From assembly GCA_032690845.1 (NCBI GenBank), contig CM064421.1:41034963-41098962 (forward strand): 64,000 nucleotides of DNA, given 5' to 3'. The DNA is from Eleusine coracana subsp. coracana (Eukaryota; Streptophyta; Magnoliopsida; Poales; Poaceae). The notes beneath the pieces were generated by a model. That model did no database searches. It saw nothing but the letters and a program-made list of their open reading frames with translations, and was not told the origin of the DNA. A program made the position numbers and the translations under genes. Below are positions 20,901-32,131 of this stretch, in pieces; the stretch's first letter is position 1, and every line of letters begins with the position of its first letter.

Positions 20901-23717
20901 TATGAAGGAGAGGAGGCGTCATCTTGTAATTCTATCTCTGGAGTTGCTGGAGGAGACGACACGATGGGGTCGACCTCTACATTATCGACTAAGGCATGGG
21001 AGGTTTCCAGCATGGAGTCCATAACCAACTGACATTGATCGACCGTCAAGACAGGGTTGAAGCCCTCCTTGACCTTGTCCAATGGCAAAGCTGGAGACCA
21101 AGATTGGCAAATAGCCAGTACTTCACTCCCGGCCTCGGTCGCCAGTCTTCTAGTGTTGTTGGCGATCACCTCTGGCGTGTGCTCCAGCAAGTACTCCAAG
21201 GAGTGCCCGGTCTCCTCCACTTGGTTAGCATGGATATAATCTAAGGCTTTCCGAGCGCTGCACGATATGGCTACAAAAGTCATGAAGGGTATTAGATGAT
21301 GAAGTCCAAGAGCGATGATAAAAGACTTAAAAAGATAGCTTACTGGCAATATTACATTTGAAGGATTTGGAGATGCTCTTAGCCTCCTCAACCTTTCCTT
21401 TGGTCTCCTCTAGTTCCTTTTTCAGTCGAGTGATCTCAGCGCTCTGGTCTTCGACCAACTTGGAGAAATCATTCTTCTCTGCAGTCAGAGCATCTAAGAA
21501 TCTCTATCCAAGTCGGTGACTTTCTAATCACGAGCTAAAAATACAGATAAAAGCTTTAGCACTAAAGTGAGAAATAAGTCAATATAAGTTGGTCTACAAT
21601 CTTACCAATGACATCAGCACGACTCTGTTTCAGAGCTTGGGTCACCTCTTTGTGGTTGGTCCGTAATTTTTCCCTTTGCCTTCTGGATTGGGAAAATTGC
21701 TCATCAGTAACTGATGACAACAAGTCAATACCTCTAAAAGAAGAAGTTTGAATGCACAAGATGTTAGGGACTTATCAAAAGTTTCGGCCTCAAGGTATTC
21801 AATCCTGGCCTGCTTCTTCTCCATAAGAGAATATATTCTCTGAACATGAAGAAGGGTTAGGTTAACTAGAATAATGATTTAAGAAAGAAAAACTTGGTAT
21901 TGATGTACCTTGTTGGCCTCTCTATGCTTATGCATGACGTCCATGTCCTCAGCTTCCGGTCGACTCAATGAGTCCTCGACCAACACGGTTAGGGAAGGGT
22001 CGACGGCTTAAGAAGCGGGCGTCGGTAGCGGAATGGGCACTGGAGCATTGGGCGACTTCCTCGACTCGGTCTGCGCACTTGATGGTGTGCAGACCAACTA
22101 AGGCTGGATGGTCGGTCGAGGAGAAGGAGTCGATTGAGTGTCTTGAGACCCTTGGGCGCTCTGATTATCACTTGACTGATCGCTATGAGTACCAAAGAAC
22201 CATAGCATTAAAATCTGACAATAGTTGGAAATAGAGACGAAGAAGAATTGAAAACATGAAGAATTATACCCAGAAGCTTGCTTAATTTTGATCCGACAGA
22301 CTTTCTTCTTTAGAGAAGCGGTCTACGGGTCAGAATCCTTCCTCTTCAGGGAAGTCTTGGCGGCTTCATCGGTCTTCTTCGCCACCCTTGCACCACTCTC
22401 TGATTTGCTCAGGGGCTCCGACTGGCTAGAGGGTCGGTCGGAGTGTGCAGGGGTCGGCAGATTGGCATTAGGACGGTGCTCCCTCTCGTCATCATCGTCA
22501 TCTCCTACATATTGCCAACGACGGTGAGTGGTCTGCTTTGTCCGCTAGGAGAGGGCAAGTCAGGGCAAGGAGGTGCTGTGGAGATGCTGGCGACGACCTA
22601 TTCGGTCGGTTGGGCCATCGCTGAAGAACTGGCATCACCAGTGCCAGTCTGTGGTGGTTTCTTCACATAATCCGGTCCCTCGGAATCGGTCGGAGGGAGC
22701 GGAGGGTGTGACATGTAAGTGTCCAGAACCTGTAAAAACATCAAGATATCACACATTGTGATTATTAAAAGAGATGTCAGAATTATTCAAGACAACCGAG
22801 GCTTACTCAGGCCCGTAGAGTGTCCACGTTGTATGCCTTCGCAATTAAAAAGTGATCTTGAATGATATCTCCTTAAAACATCTTCTATAACCTCGAGCGA
22901 CGCAGAGTGGAGTTTGGCGGATTAGGCACCTCCCTCGTCTCATCGTCAGTAGCATAATCCCAGGCAGGGTGGCTCTGTTTCTTCAACGGCTGCACTCGGC
23001 ACACTATAAAGCTTTTTGCTATAGTGATATTGTCAACCCCTTCATTCTTTAGCTCTATAATTTTCTCTAGCAGAGCGACCACTTGGGGGTCGGCACGTCA
23101 GGTTTTTCTGACCACCGCGCCTGGTGAATGGCCTTGGCACCAGAGAAGTCGGCAAGAACGGGAGGAGGATTGTCACAGTAGAACCACTCATCCTTCCAAT
23201 TCTTGTTCCCGGTCTTCAATGGGACGTTGATATAGGCCTCCTTCTTGCACAACAAGAAACCAACTCCACCTATGGCGACTTGGTTTTCCTTGGTTGGCAG
23301 CGGTCAGAGGATGAATAAATGGCAGAACAAGGTGAAATGGGGCAGAATGCACAGGAAAGCTTCGCACATATGTACGAAGATAGCAATGTGCAGGATGGAG
23401 ATGGGACTGAGGTTGACGAGCTCAATCCCATAAAAGAAAAGGAGCCCGCATAGAAAACTATAGCAGGGAACTCCGAAGCCATGCTCGAAGAAGGAGCAAA
23501 AAACTATAATTTGGTTATGGATTGGAAGGGGGCGAGTTTCTTTCGGTACCTTCCAATCAATGCGAGCTTGTTCCGGAAGGAGACCGTCCTCCACCATCTT
23601 GTTCAGATCAGTGATAGAGATGTTGCTCTTTGAGAACTCCCGAAGCTGCTCCGGGATCTCCAGCTCGACGGAGGAGGACTCAGTGGCGGCGACTTTCTTG
23701 GATGATTTGCGAGGCAT
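20900..23717 (-). pseudogene. antisense gene of the Gypsy element ('putative gypsy type transposon' domain, spliced-looking)
   Basis: On the minus strand, an ATG at 23717 opens MPRKSSKKVAATESSSVELE, then IVFCSFFEHGFGVPCYSFLC and LSPISILHIAIFVHMCEAFL. This is the N-terminal pattern of the plant family named 'putative gypsy type transposon' (Pfam Transposase_28). It continues in other frames: KEAYINVPLKTGNKNWKDEW (about 23240) and IAKSFIVCRVQPLKKQSHPAW (about 23010). Coiled-coil exons lie at 21759-21562 (SRRQREKLRTNHKEVTQALK) and 21270-20900. Intervening segments are AT-rich with splice-like borders. The function of this family is unknown. Its antisense placement between integrase and 3' LTR is a known trait of Tat-type elements. 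Frame changes near 23300 and 23070 suggest decay. Confidence 0.7.
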
Positions 23718-23759
23718 CTTCAAGGGTTGCAGCAATGCGGTGGATCTAAACCCTAGCTA

Positions 23760-24710
23760 ACGCTCGGGGGCTTGATGGCGATGAAGATCTGCGGCGGCGA
23801 TGGGAGAATGCGCTAACCCATGCTCTGGAAGTAGAGGAGTCGCAAGAACAGGGGAGGCGCGAGGAAGACGAAGCGCTATGTGCGAATGGCGGCGTGGACC
23901 TGGGGTCAACAGCACGCTGCCCTTTTTATACCTATGTCTTTTTAACCTAGTCTTTTGGGTCCTATGGGCTGGTATGGTCTGTACAGTGATAGGTTTTTTC
24001 GCTTAATAAAAGTAATAAGTAAAAGCTTTATTGTTGAAAAAGAATTAGAGCTATCAGCCTTGAGAAATAATCTCGGGGGCTTCTTTAATGAGAAGCAGTG
24101 GAAAATCCACTTAAAAATATTTTACGTATCTATGTGATTTGATGATCACATATCAGAGGACTAAAAATTCATACGGGAGCAAGTTCTAAGGATAAGTTTC
24201 TGATTGATGTCAGTAAATAGTTCTCAAAATTGGGCTTGTATTGAGTTGGGTGACGGTTTGTTAAGGAAAAGCTATACTAGGATTGATGGTTATGATTGAT
24301 GTCATAGCTATTTTTTGATTTCACAAATGATAGATGTCATGAGAATCAAAAGGTCATTTGGCTAAGGGTGAATATCACTCTATCTTTAATATAATCGGTC
24401 GGCACAATTGATATTGGGTAGACCGAGTACCTGGTTTGATGACCAGGGGTTTAGTTGCTCAAATTTAATGATTTGAGTGGAGTTATATAATAAAATATTA
24501 AGAGCTAATATTATTAGACTCTTGCATTATTTATTACCCTCCAAATTATATAAGAGTCGGGGCTACACCTGATCAGGTGCACTTAGTCGGTGCACCAGAT
24601 CCATCAAGAACTTGGGTCATGAGGTCTTTCTAATTTATGACCTGTTCATATCAATATTAAAGATCACTCGGCACATCACAGCTCAAAATCAGAAAGCACT
24701 CGGGAGCTGC
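23760..24710. other. Gypsy element non-coding DNA before the 3' LTR
   Basis: Upstream of the antisense gene's ATG. It could contain that gene's promoter, but no motif can be defended. The purine-rich GAAAGCACTCGGGAGCTGC directly before 24711 is the likely polypurine tract. Confidence 0.45.
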
Positions 24711-25082
24711 TGTGCGATACTTGCCTTACAGGTATCTGTAGATATGCCTAAGTCGGTAACGGACCGGATACCTTATCAATAAGGAAACCGACCGAGTCGG
24801 CTTAGAGCACAAGATAATTAGAGATAGATTTTCTATATAAATCCTTGTAGAATACGAGTAGGACTCTTTATGTACCCCCTGCCGATCGAATATATAAGAC
24901 GGCAGGAACCCCTCATCGGGGACACAACATTACAAGCAATACGATCCACAGATCGCAAGACGTAGGATTTTTACTCCCATCGAGAGGGCCCGAACCTGTA
25001 TAACTCGGTGTCTTTTGCAACTATCATAGTTTTTACTCTCGACGTAGCCCTATAAATTTATTGCCGAGATCAAGTCTCGACA
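24711..25082 (+). repeat. 3' LTR of the Gypsy element (complete, 372 bp)
   Basis: Runs TGTGCGATACTTGCC...CAAGTCTCGACA, ending CA, followed by the target duplication AGCTT. It differs from the 5' LTR copy by scattered substitutions. The last ~90 bp have no counterpart in the truncated 5' copy. Confidence 0.88.
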
Positions 25083-25504
25083 AGCTTCTTGGCTTCTCCA
25101 CTGTCACCTAGTGCCTGTGATTTCACCGAGGAACCTTGCACGTCACCGACTAGACATGACCTAAGAGAAATGATCTAGACCCCCTTGATAGTTTGGTTTT
25201 TCCTATGAAATCAAAGCCCTAACAACTAGACAAGTGTACCCAACACTTGCTTTATAGCTTGTCCTTCGCTTTGATCCATCTTTGTCAACCCTTGGACTCT
25301 ATCAAGCTCACAAGTCTCCATGCTTGTGATCATTGTCATCAATCGCCAAGGCCCCCATCATCCATATGATTTGTAGTAGAGTTTAGAGATGATTCCTGCA
25401 TAGACAACACTGTGTAGATATTAACTCATAATTTTATAATTATCATCTATCACTAAAATATTTATACCTTGAAGATTCAATCATCAATGGTCATGAAGAT
25501 TACA
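25083..25504 (-). repeat. 5' LTR of the Copia element, remaining part
   Basis: Continues the Copia LTR exactly where it broke at 14329 and ends GAAGATTACA. Compared with the left LTR (near 8190) it has about 36 extra bases around 25180-25217 (CCCCCTTGATAGTTTGG...), an indel between the two LTRs. Confidence 0.88.
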
Positions 25505-25534
25505 TGAGCGCCTCGCCTCTATCCAGCCGCCTTC

Positions 25535-25570
<36 letters not shown>

Positions 25571-26821
25571 TTCCTCGTCGGACGAGCTCATCGCGCAGGA
25601 TGTGCGCAGTGGTAGGGGCTCGTCGTGCGGAGTCCGCCGCTGCTGCCGTGTCCGTCGAGGCCACTGCCGCCGCTACAGGCGTCCGTCACGACCGTAGCCG
25701 CTGCCGCGACAAGCACTCGTCGGGATTCACCATAGTATGTGGTGGGTGTGATTTGTCGCCCCTGCGGGCGTCCGCGACAAAGATGCTAGGCCAGCTCGAT
25801 GGAACTCGACGCCGCTGACCCGAATAGTTCGACGGAATCAACTAGATGCCAGTAATACTCTTACACCTTGGACCACAGATTAGTGAAAGAAATAGAAAGG
25901 GAGAATAAGTGAACAGGAGATTGTGCGAGTTGTGTTCTGTTCAGGCGTCAAAAGAGTGTTTTGTTGCTGACAAAAATGTCCAGACTGACTTACTTTCACC
26001 CTTTATAGATGATGTATTTAATGTATGTGAAATTTGAACCATTTGATGATATGAATAGTTGAGAGTATTAATTGAATGGTTGAGATCTCAAGTAAGGCCA
26101 CCTCTGCATGGAGTGAAGCCGTGCAGAGAATATGAAAATGCGTCGCAGTGTCAACTACTCGTACTTGTGGCAAGAGATCACTTCACGGTGACAGATGTGC
26201 ACCTCGAGTCTACACTGACGTCCTCACAGATCATGGGTGGAGCTAGCATAGTACATGGCTGTTCAGCTGAACACCCATCAATTTTGACAAAAAAAAATCA
26301 GTGATTCTAAAGTCATGATCCATATGTATATTGATAGTAGATAAAAAGCTCCCAGAAACTACCTCAATTACTGGAATCCATTTTTTTTATGATTTAAAAT
26401 CTTCATGTGAAGAGATGTTTCGATATTCTTGTATAACTTTGAACATCCATCTCTAAAATCCTGGCTCCGACACTGTCACAGATGTCAGCGACTCAGCATG
26501 TTGCCAGATATATTAGCAGTGTAGGACAGCAAAAATGGAATTTTACTAGCCGCGTTTATACCGTCTCTTTCACGGGTACTCAAAGATCGAATAATGCTGC
26601 TGCTTTGCTATCATGACTTGGAAAGCGCAGTTGTGTCAACATAAACCCCCTCGTCTTGAACGCGTCTCTTGTTAACTGGCAAAGCACAATGGTTCCACAG
26701 CGTCGTCCACGTTGAAAACTGACAAATAGATTGGGAGGACAGCGCTATAATTAATTACTGGCCGAAGTCCAGGACTACAGGTTCACAAATATCTCCAGAG
26801 CGAACAGAACACACACCAACC
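25505..26821. other. intergenic DNA before the LCAT-like gene
   Basis: Includes a (CT)n microsatellite at about 25539-25568 in GC-rich DNA (25505-25830) that could be a fragment of an old gene's 5' end. AT-rich DNA follows. An open frame at 25504-25818 is mostly repeat and Ala/Arg runs and is not accepted as a gene. Confidence 0.5.
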
Positions 26822-28337
26822 ATGTCACTCGCTCTGTTTCTCGTCATCGCGGCGGCGCGCCTGGCATCACCGTCCCGGAGCCATGCCGGCGACGCCAGCA
26901 AGAACCTGCACCCAGTCGTGCTCGTGCCCGGGTACGGATCAAACCTGCTTGAAGCGCGGGTGACGGCGGCGTACGACCCACCGGCGCCTTCCTGCACGCT
27001 CGCCGCGGACCAGCTGGGGGAGTGGTTCCAGCTGTGGCCGAACCACACGGGGATGCACGACGCCGCGCAGGCCCCGTGCTTCGCGGACCAGATGAGCCTC
27101 GTCTACGACGCCGGCGCCGACGACTACCGAAACGCCGCCGACGGCGTCGCCACCAGGGTCCCCTTCTTCGGCTCCACGCGCGGCCTCGTCGGGTGAGTAC
27201 AGCACTACAGCACGTCCGCTTCACCCACCACCCAGCTGTCTCGTGTCGTTTTCCGTCGTACACCGTCACTGCTGATGGTAGACTGTCACTTCAACTAAAC
27301 TAGGCTAGAATTGATACAACGAAAATAGTACTCGCTTAGTTTTTAAATTGTTATTGTTATTGATTTTTTTATTTATCTTATTAAAAAATTTAAGTAATAA
27401 AGATTGACCGATGAATGAATGGTCGGCTGTTCTCTGCTGGCAGGTGGGACCCACTGGTCCGGCGTCTTGAAGCCCTGGGCTACCGCGAGGGCGAGACACT
27501 CTTCGCAGCGCCGTACGACTTCCGCTACGCCGTCGCGCCGCGCGGCCACCCGTCGGCGGTGGGCGCCCGCTACTTCCGAGACCTGGCGCGCCTCCTCCGC
27601 CGTGCATGGCGCCTCAACCGCGGCCGCCCGGCTGTGCTCGTCGCGCACAGCTTCGGTTGCGCGCTCACATACCAGTTCCTCCTCTCCCGCCCGCTCCCGT
27701 GGCGCCGACGCCACGTCGGCCACGCGGTACTCCTGGGCCCCGCGCTGGGCGGGTTCGCCGAGGGGGTGGACGGCCTCGTCACCGGGACGGGCTGCGGCCT
27801 GCCCAACGCCGCCGCGCGGCCCATGAAGGCCCGCCTCGCGCGGAGCCAGCAGAGCGCGCTCTGGCGCCTGCCCACGCCGCTGGTGTTCGGGGACTTACAC
27901 GGCTCGTGGTCACCGCGAACGCGACTTACACGGCTCGCGACGTCACGGAGTTCCTCGAGGCGATCGGGTTCGCGGAAGGGGTCCGGCCGTACGTGACGCG
28001 GGTGCTGCCGATGTGGCGGGCACTGCCGGCGCCGTTGGTGCCCGTGACCAGCGTCATCGGAGTCGGGGTCGCCACGCCGGAGACGTTCGTGTTCGGGACA
28101 GAGGAGGGGTTCGAGGGGGAACCGGAGGTGGTGTACGGGGACGGCGATGGAACCATCAACATGGTGAGCCTGGTGGCCGTCGAGGAGTGGGCTGGGGTGC
28201 AAGGCCAGGTCTTGAAGGTTCTGAGGTTGCCCGGCGTCCATCACACTGGCTTCTTCACTGACGATTTTGCTCTCACGAACGTGGTCGCCGAGATATACGA
28301 GGCAGGGGGGAGTGTACAACTGGACCGCGATGTTTAA
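26822..28337 (+). pseudogene. LCAT1: lecithin:cholesterol acyltransferase-like 1 (LCAT/PDAT family), frameshifted
   Basis: Exon 1 is 26822-27192 and exon 2 is 27444-28337, joined in frame (G of VGWDP split; GT..AG borders). A signal peptide (MSLALFLVIAAARLASPSRS) is followed by HPVVLVPGYGSNLLEAR, the oxyanion/lid region of the family. The nucleophile elbow is LVAHSFG (Ser about residue 193), and the acid and base fit VYGDGDGTINM and VHHTGFF. Family members move or release fatty acyl groups from phospholipids. Codons are in one frame until about 27892 (PLVFGD) but resume one frame away at about 27907 (LVVTANATYTARDV). The break sits in the first of two identical 15-mers, GACTTACACGGCTCG (27892-27906 and 27923-27937). 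Both sides are well conserved, so this is a recent lesion or a sequence error, and the gene may be functional in other individuals. Confidence 0.85.
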
Positions 28338-28953
28338 TACAGTACTTTTGAGCGATGACAGCAGCGGTGAATCAAACTCGTGTAACACTATAGATTAGCA
28401 ACTTTGAAGAGAAGCAGATCATGATTTGTGTCTTCGTCGGTTTGAAGGCGAAGTTATAATGAATCTTGGTCACGTGTGGATTCAGATGGGTTACTACATG
28501 TTACATGTGGTCATTTATGCCATTCCCATGTATTATCCAGGAAATCTAAAACAGTCCGCGCCTAGTCCAATGGACCTCAGTCGATGACCCACATGGCCTC
28601 CATGATTGAGCTATTGTCGGCTCGTTCTCTCTGTATTAGGACTCTAGAGGACCAAGTCCACGCTACACTATGGAAGAAGTCACCATTTGTTTTTTTACTC
28701 GAAAAAAATAATTCCACAACAGTTTTTTGAGTAAAATAGCGGTATGAACTTGGCGCTGATTTCCTACGTACTACTTCCATCCTAGATTACTTGTCATGCA
28801 TAAGGTTTGTTCACATTTATAGAAGTTATTATAAATCTGGCACACATCTAGCATAACAAGTAATTTGAGATAAATAGAATATTCAATACAATCTCATCTT
28901 CTTCTCTCTTTCTTGCTTACGAAGCACAAAAAAAGATTTAGATGATCCACAAG
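28338..28953. other. 3' flank of the LCAT-like gene
   Basis: No gene seen. A segment at about 28768-28925 begins TACTTCCATCCTAGATTACTTG and resembles a degraded MITE end, but no clear partner end was found. Confidence 0.4.
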
Positions 28954-29386
28954 GAGAACATATCAGGTGCTCCCGCATCTTAAGATGCTCCTGTGCTCCC
29001 ACTTTTTATCCATCCTATATAATGCACAAAAATTTTAAATAAAAATATAAATGAATAGACAATATAATCATTTATCATCATGTAAAATTTGAGATACAAA
29101 AAAGACTTATATAATAAGAAACAAAAAAGAGAATTCATACTCTAAATAGTTGCGGGTTCTACTGTTTATGTCGATCCTACAATCCGTTATTGTAGTTGCA
29201 CTTATTTTACTTTTTTGTTATGTCTTACACAAACTTTCGTTGCATATGTAACTTTGTATAATAGTAAAGGATTACATGATTTATCTATTTATATTTTTGT
29301 TGTAATTTTTGTATGTGTATTTTTTAACATTATAGCGATGAGAGCACGGGAGCACTATAAAGTGCGGGAGCATCAGGTATGTTCTC
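28954..29386. mobile_element. Mutator-like MITE with long terminal inverted repeats
   Basis: The left end GAGAACATATCAGGTGCTCC and the reverse complement of the right end, GAGAACATACCTGATGCTCC, align for about 49 bp with few mismatches. The repeat continues through CCGCA.CTT..GATGCTCC.GTGCTC. Flanks are ATCCACAAG and ATCGTTAAG, a possible decayed 9-bp target duplication. The interior is AT-rich with no protein. Confidence 0.65.
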
Positions 29387-29864
29387 GATCGTTAAGGATT
29401 AGAGTAAAACTGAGAGTTTACTAAGAAGGAACATTTTTTAGAAAAAGAGGAAGACAAAATGTGAGGAAGGATGGAGGATCAAATTATCCATATTTACTTT
29501 TGCTAAAGTGCGACAAAATCTATCAAGGAGGTAGCAGGGAAGGGAGGGCACGTGCCCCACTCAAAATTCTTATATTCATCCCGTACAAGCTTGAAATCGA
29601 CATTTCAGATTAGTCTATACAAATATATCATGTTGTTAATAAAATAAGCACTTTAACATTAATAAGGAAAGTTTTCATTATGGAATTATAAAAACATTGG
29701 CTAGTTGTTGATAAGTACATCACACCTATGGATACATACAACACTCCTCCAACTAAGATGAAAGTTTATGTGCATCACCTAAATTTACAGGTGAGATAGT
29801 TTCTAATATTTTTATTATGTGGTTTTGAGAATAAATTATTATCTAATGTATTAATTATTGTTAT
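29387..29864. other. AT-rich intergenic DNA
   Basis: No gene. It contains a transposon-like string (GGCACGTGCCCCACTC near 29548) of the sort found near hAT-type element remnants, but nothing can be delimited. Confidence 0.35.
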
Positions 29865-30567
29865 GTACCATGAAGATGAAGATGAGATAGCTGGTGAGGT
29901 GATTGGAGGCGTGGTAGGCCAAAACCGACTTCGAGTCTATTTTCAAGACCAGTCTGCACTAAAATGGACGCACAGAACGCATACGGACTCGGATTTGGAC
30001 GTTCTACATATGCCTGGAAAGATAACGAAAATACCTTTCCAACCCAACCAGTACTACATCAAAATTCATCACGAGCCGTTGGTAATCGCCAAAACAAATC
30101 GACTTCCAGAATCCGTCCTGGTGCTGTGACATCGTAATCGGTCTTTGGGCCATGTATTAAATTGAGCTTATTTAGGGCTGCGTCCAGAGGGTCTTGCACA
30201 ATCCTAGGATCCTCATATACAGCCGCCGTCTCTTCATTAGGGTTTAAATTTTACTTAGATTATTCTGTTCATAACAGTTTTGCCATCATATCGGTTTGTG
30301 AGATCCCAACTTATGAGATTCATCATATACTTACAAATTTGGTTACATTGTTCTTTGTTCTTACTTGTGTTCTTGATTTACAGACAAGGATAAGCCTTAT
30401 CGGTGAGGTCAATCGTTCTTGGACGATTGATAACCATAGGAGACGTTGTGCTGCGATTGCGGGGTTCAGAACGTGTCGTTCGGAAGCCGGATCGATTTAT
30501 TGTATCGCTTCCGTCTTAATCAAGTTTACCAGAACCTATGGAAGCTCGGGAACCCTTGTCCACATCA
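29865..30567 (+). repeat. left LTR of the deleted Gypsy element
   Basis: About 703 bp. The right copy matches only its last ~534 bp. The first base pair of the expected TG start appears to have lost its T next to the GTTAT duplication. Confidence 0.75.
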
Positions 30568-31738
30568 AGTGATAATCAGAGCTTCAGGTATATCGTTAGG
30601 TTCGTCCTTATCCTCGTTTATTTATTCTATCCTATAGTCCAAAAAATTGCCCCACAAAAATATCGGTTCGTCGTGTTTCCGCTGTCCTATATCCTATTGT
30701 GACTTGCAAATTTTTATTGTAAATTGCTTGTCTGAATTTTAGTCCCTATAAAGTCATTGTGTTGTTGGTCTAGTGCTTGTTCTTTGGTCTTGTTTAAGTC
30801 ATGAATATCTTTGTCATAGGCAAACAAGAGAAAAAATCAGTACTGCATATGTTGAGATAATAGTACTGCTGAAATTGTATGCACTAAATATTTTCTTTAA
30901 CATCTAGCCTTCTAGTTTCGTGTGCAATAGATAATTAGAGTGCTCTGTTGTTGTCTCATTATGATCAAAAGCCAACCAATTAGTGCTTGATCTTGTTAAA
31001 GAAGTTTATTTTATTTGTGTTGTTACAAGAATTCTTTTGTTGTACTTGTAGTAAGAAAAAAAAATATTCTGGAGTTTTATTGGTTGTAAAACTTGTAATA
31101 TCTTGCGGCAGTTCTGATTCTCAAGAAAAGAAAAGAAAAGGCAAAAGTGCACAAGAGAAAAAGGCGCACAAAAAAAAAGAATTAGAAAAGAGAAAAGATA
31201 CAAATTCAGAATTGCTTGCATCCTTTGTGTCTTTTGTAGAGTCATTTGCTTGCTTGCTTGAACTAGGTCCGAGACAAGTTTAGGCCGGTGACATAGACTA
31301 GCTTAGGACTATTATTTAGTTTTGCAATTTCTAAATCGAAATTTTGCTAATCTTTGCTACTACAATTTGTCTTCCAAGCTCCATATATATCCTTCTAAAT
31401 AGTCACAGAATTTTGGACCCTCGCAATCGTCGGATTACACTCTCCAAGGTATCCTCTGTTTCGCTATTAAGAATCTTGTAAGAACTCAGTTAGGTGCTGT
31501 CATTTGCTTGTTAAGAGTTTCCACCGTGATCAAACAGTAGTGATAGAAAAATATACTCTTGTGTGTTTTCTTATTTTCTATTAACAATGATAGGTTACAA
31601 CACCGATGGTGATGAGTCGATGGTGTCAAATGAGGTTGATACAATTGTTGTAGCACAATGAGTGCTTAGTTCTCAAATGGAGAAGGTAGAGCAAAATCAA
31701 ATGAACAATTTGTTTCATACTCATTTTATTATAAGGAT

Positions 31739-32131
31739 CGACGTTGTTATGTCATCATTGATGGAGGGAGTAGCCACAACATCGTAAGCTTGGAATTGAT
31801 CGAGAAGCTCGGCTTGATCACACAGCCACACCCATGTCCATACTACATCCAATGGGTAAATTCTTGTGGTAAGATAAAAGTAGATAAAATTACATGTATT
31901 AAATTTTTTATTGGTTCTTATAAGGATAGTGTAGAATTTGATATAGTACCTATGCAAGCATGTCATTTATTATTGGATAAACCTTAGATTTGTATAAATA
32001 ATATGTTGCACGATACCATTACTAATAGCTACTCATTTAAATACAATGGTAGAAGGGTTACTCTTACACCAATGACCGCTGCTGAAATTTTAGAAGAGGA
32101 TCAACAACAATTTGAGAGAAGAAAGAATGAA
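31739..32131 (+). pseudogene. Gypsy protease (retropepsin-like) fragment
   Basis: Reading from about 31739, the frame holds CYVIIDGGSSHNIVSLELIE, the DGGS form of the aspartic protease active site with the Asp retained. HPCPYYIQWVNSCGKIKV and the second-half motif PMQACHLLLDKP follow before a stop at 31984-31986. The tail (YNGRRVTLTPMTAAEILEED) runs until the right LTR. Nothing of gag upstream is recognisable in frame, so it cannot be made as part of a polyprotein. Confidence 0.75.

Larger units (their letters stand above)
14330..25082 (+). mobile_element. Gypsy (Ty3-type, Tat-like) LTR retrotransposon nested in the Copia LTR
   Basis: The 3' LTR (24711-25082) and a truncated 5' LTR (14330-14607) share TGTG.GATACTTGCCTTACAGG and the following 270 bp. 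The insertion is flanked by AGCTC (14325-14329) and AGCTT (25083-25087), and the empty site can be read in the other Copia LTR as AACTCCTTGAC, so the boundaries are firm. Order is gag, protease, reverse transcriptase, RNase H, an extra RNase H-like domain, integrase, then a non-coding region with an antisense gene. This layout and the antisense gene fit the Tat lineage. Many stops and lost catalytic residues show it is dead. Confidence 0.9.
6822..25504 (-). mobile_element. Copia LTR retrotransposon (SIRE/Maximus-like, pol-less), split by a nested Gypsy element
   Basis: Two related LTRs (6822-8480, and 13066-14329 joined to 25083-25504) have ends TGTAAG...TTACA. They flank an internal region with an initiator-Met-tRNA primer site and gag. 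The element is bordered by TAAGC (left) and TGAGC (right), a 5-bp target duplication with one change. Orientation is minus: the 5' LTR is on the right, and a purine tract (AAAAAAAGAGAGAT on the minus strand) abuts the left LTR. No protease, integrase, reverse transcriptase or RNase H was seen, so it is a non-autonomous or deleted copy. SIRE-type placement rests on the long gag with a CLMA motif and the 'AAAGGGGGAGAA'-type post-pol sequence, and is inference. Confidence 0.88.

Noticed and set aside
25504..25818. 104-codon frame next to the Copia element
   Set aside because: Mostly (CT)n repeat translation (SLSLSLSL) and Ala/Arg runs; no support as a gene.
27570..28388. 272-codon minus-strand frame across the LCAT gene
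   Set aside because: Antisense shadow in GC-rich coding DNA; the plus strand has clear family motifs.
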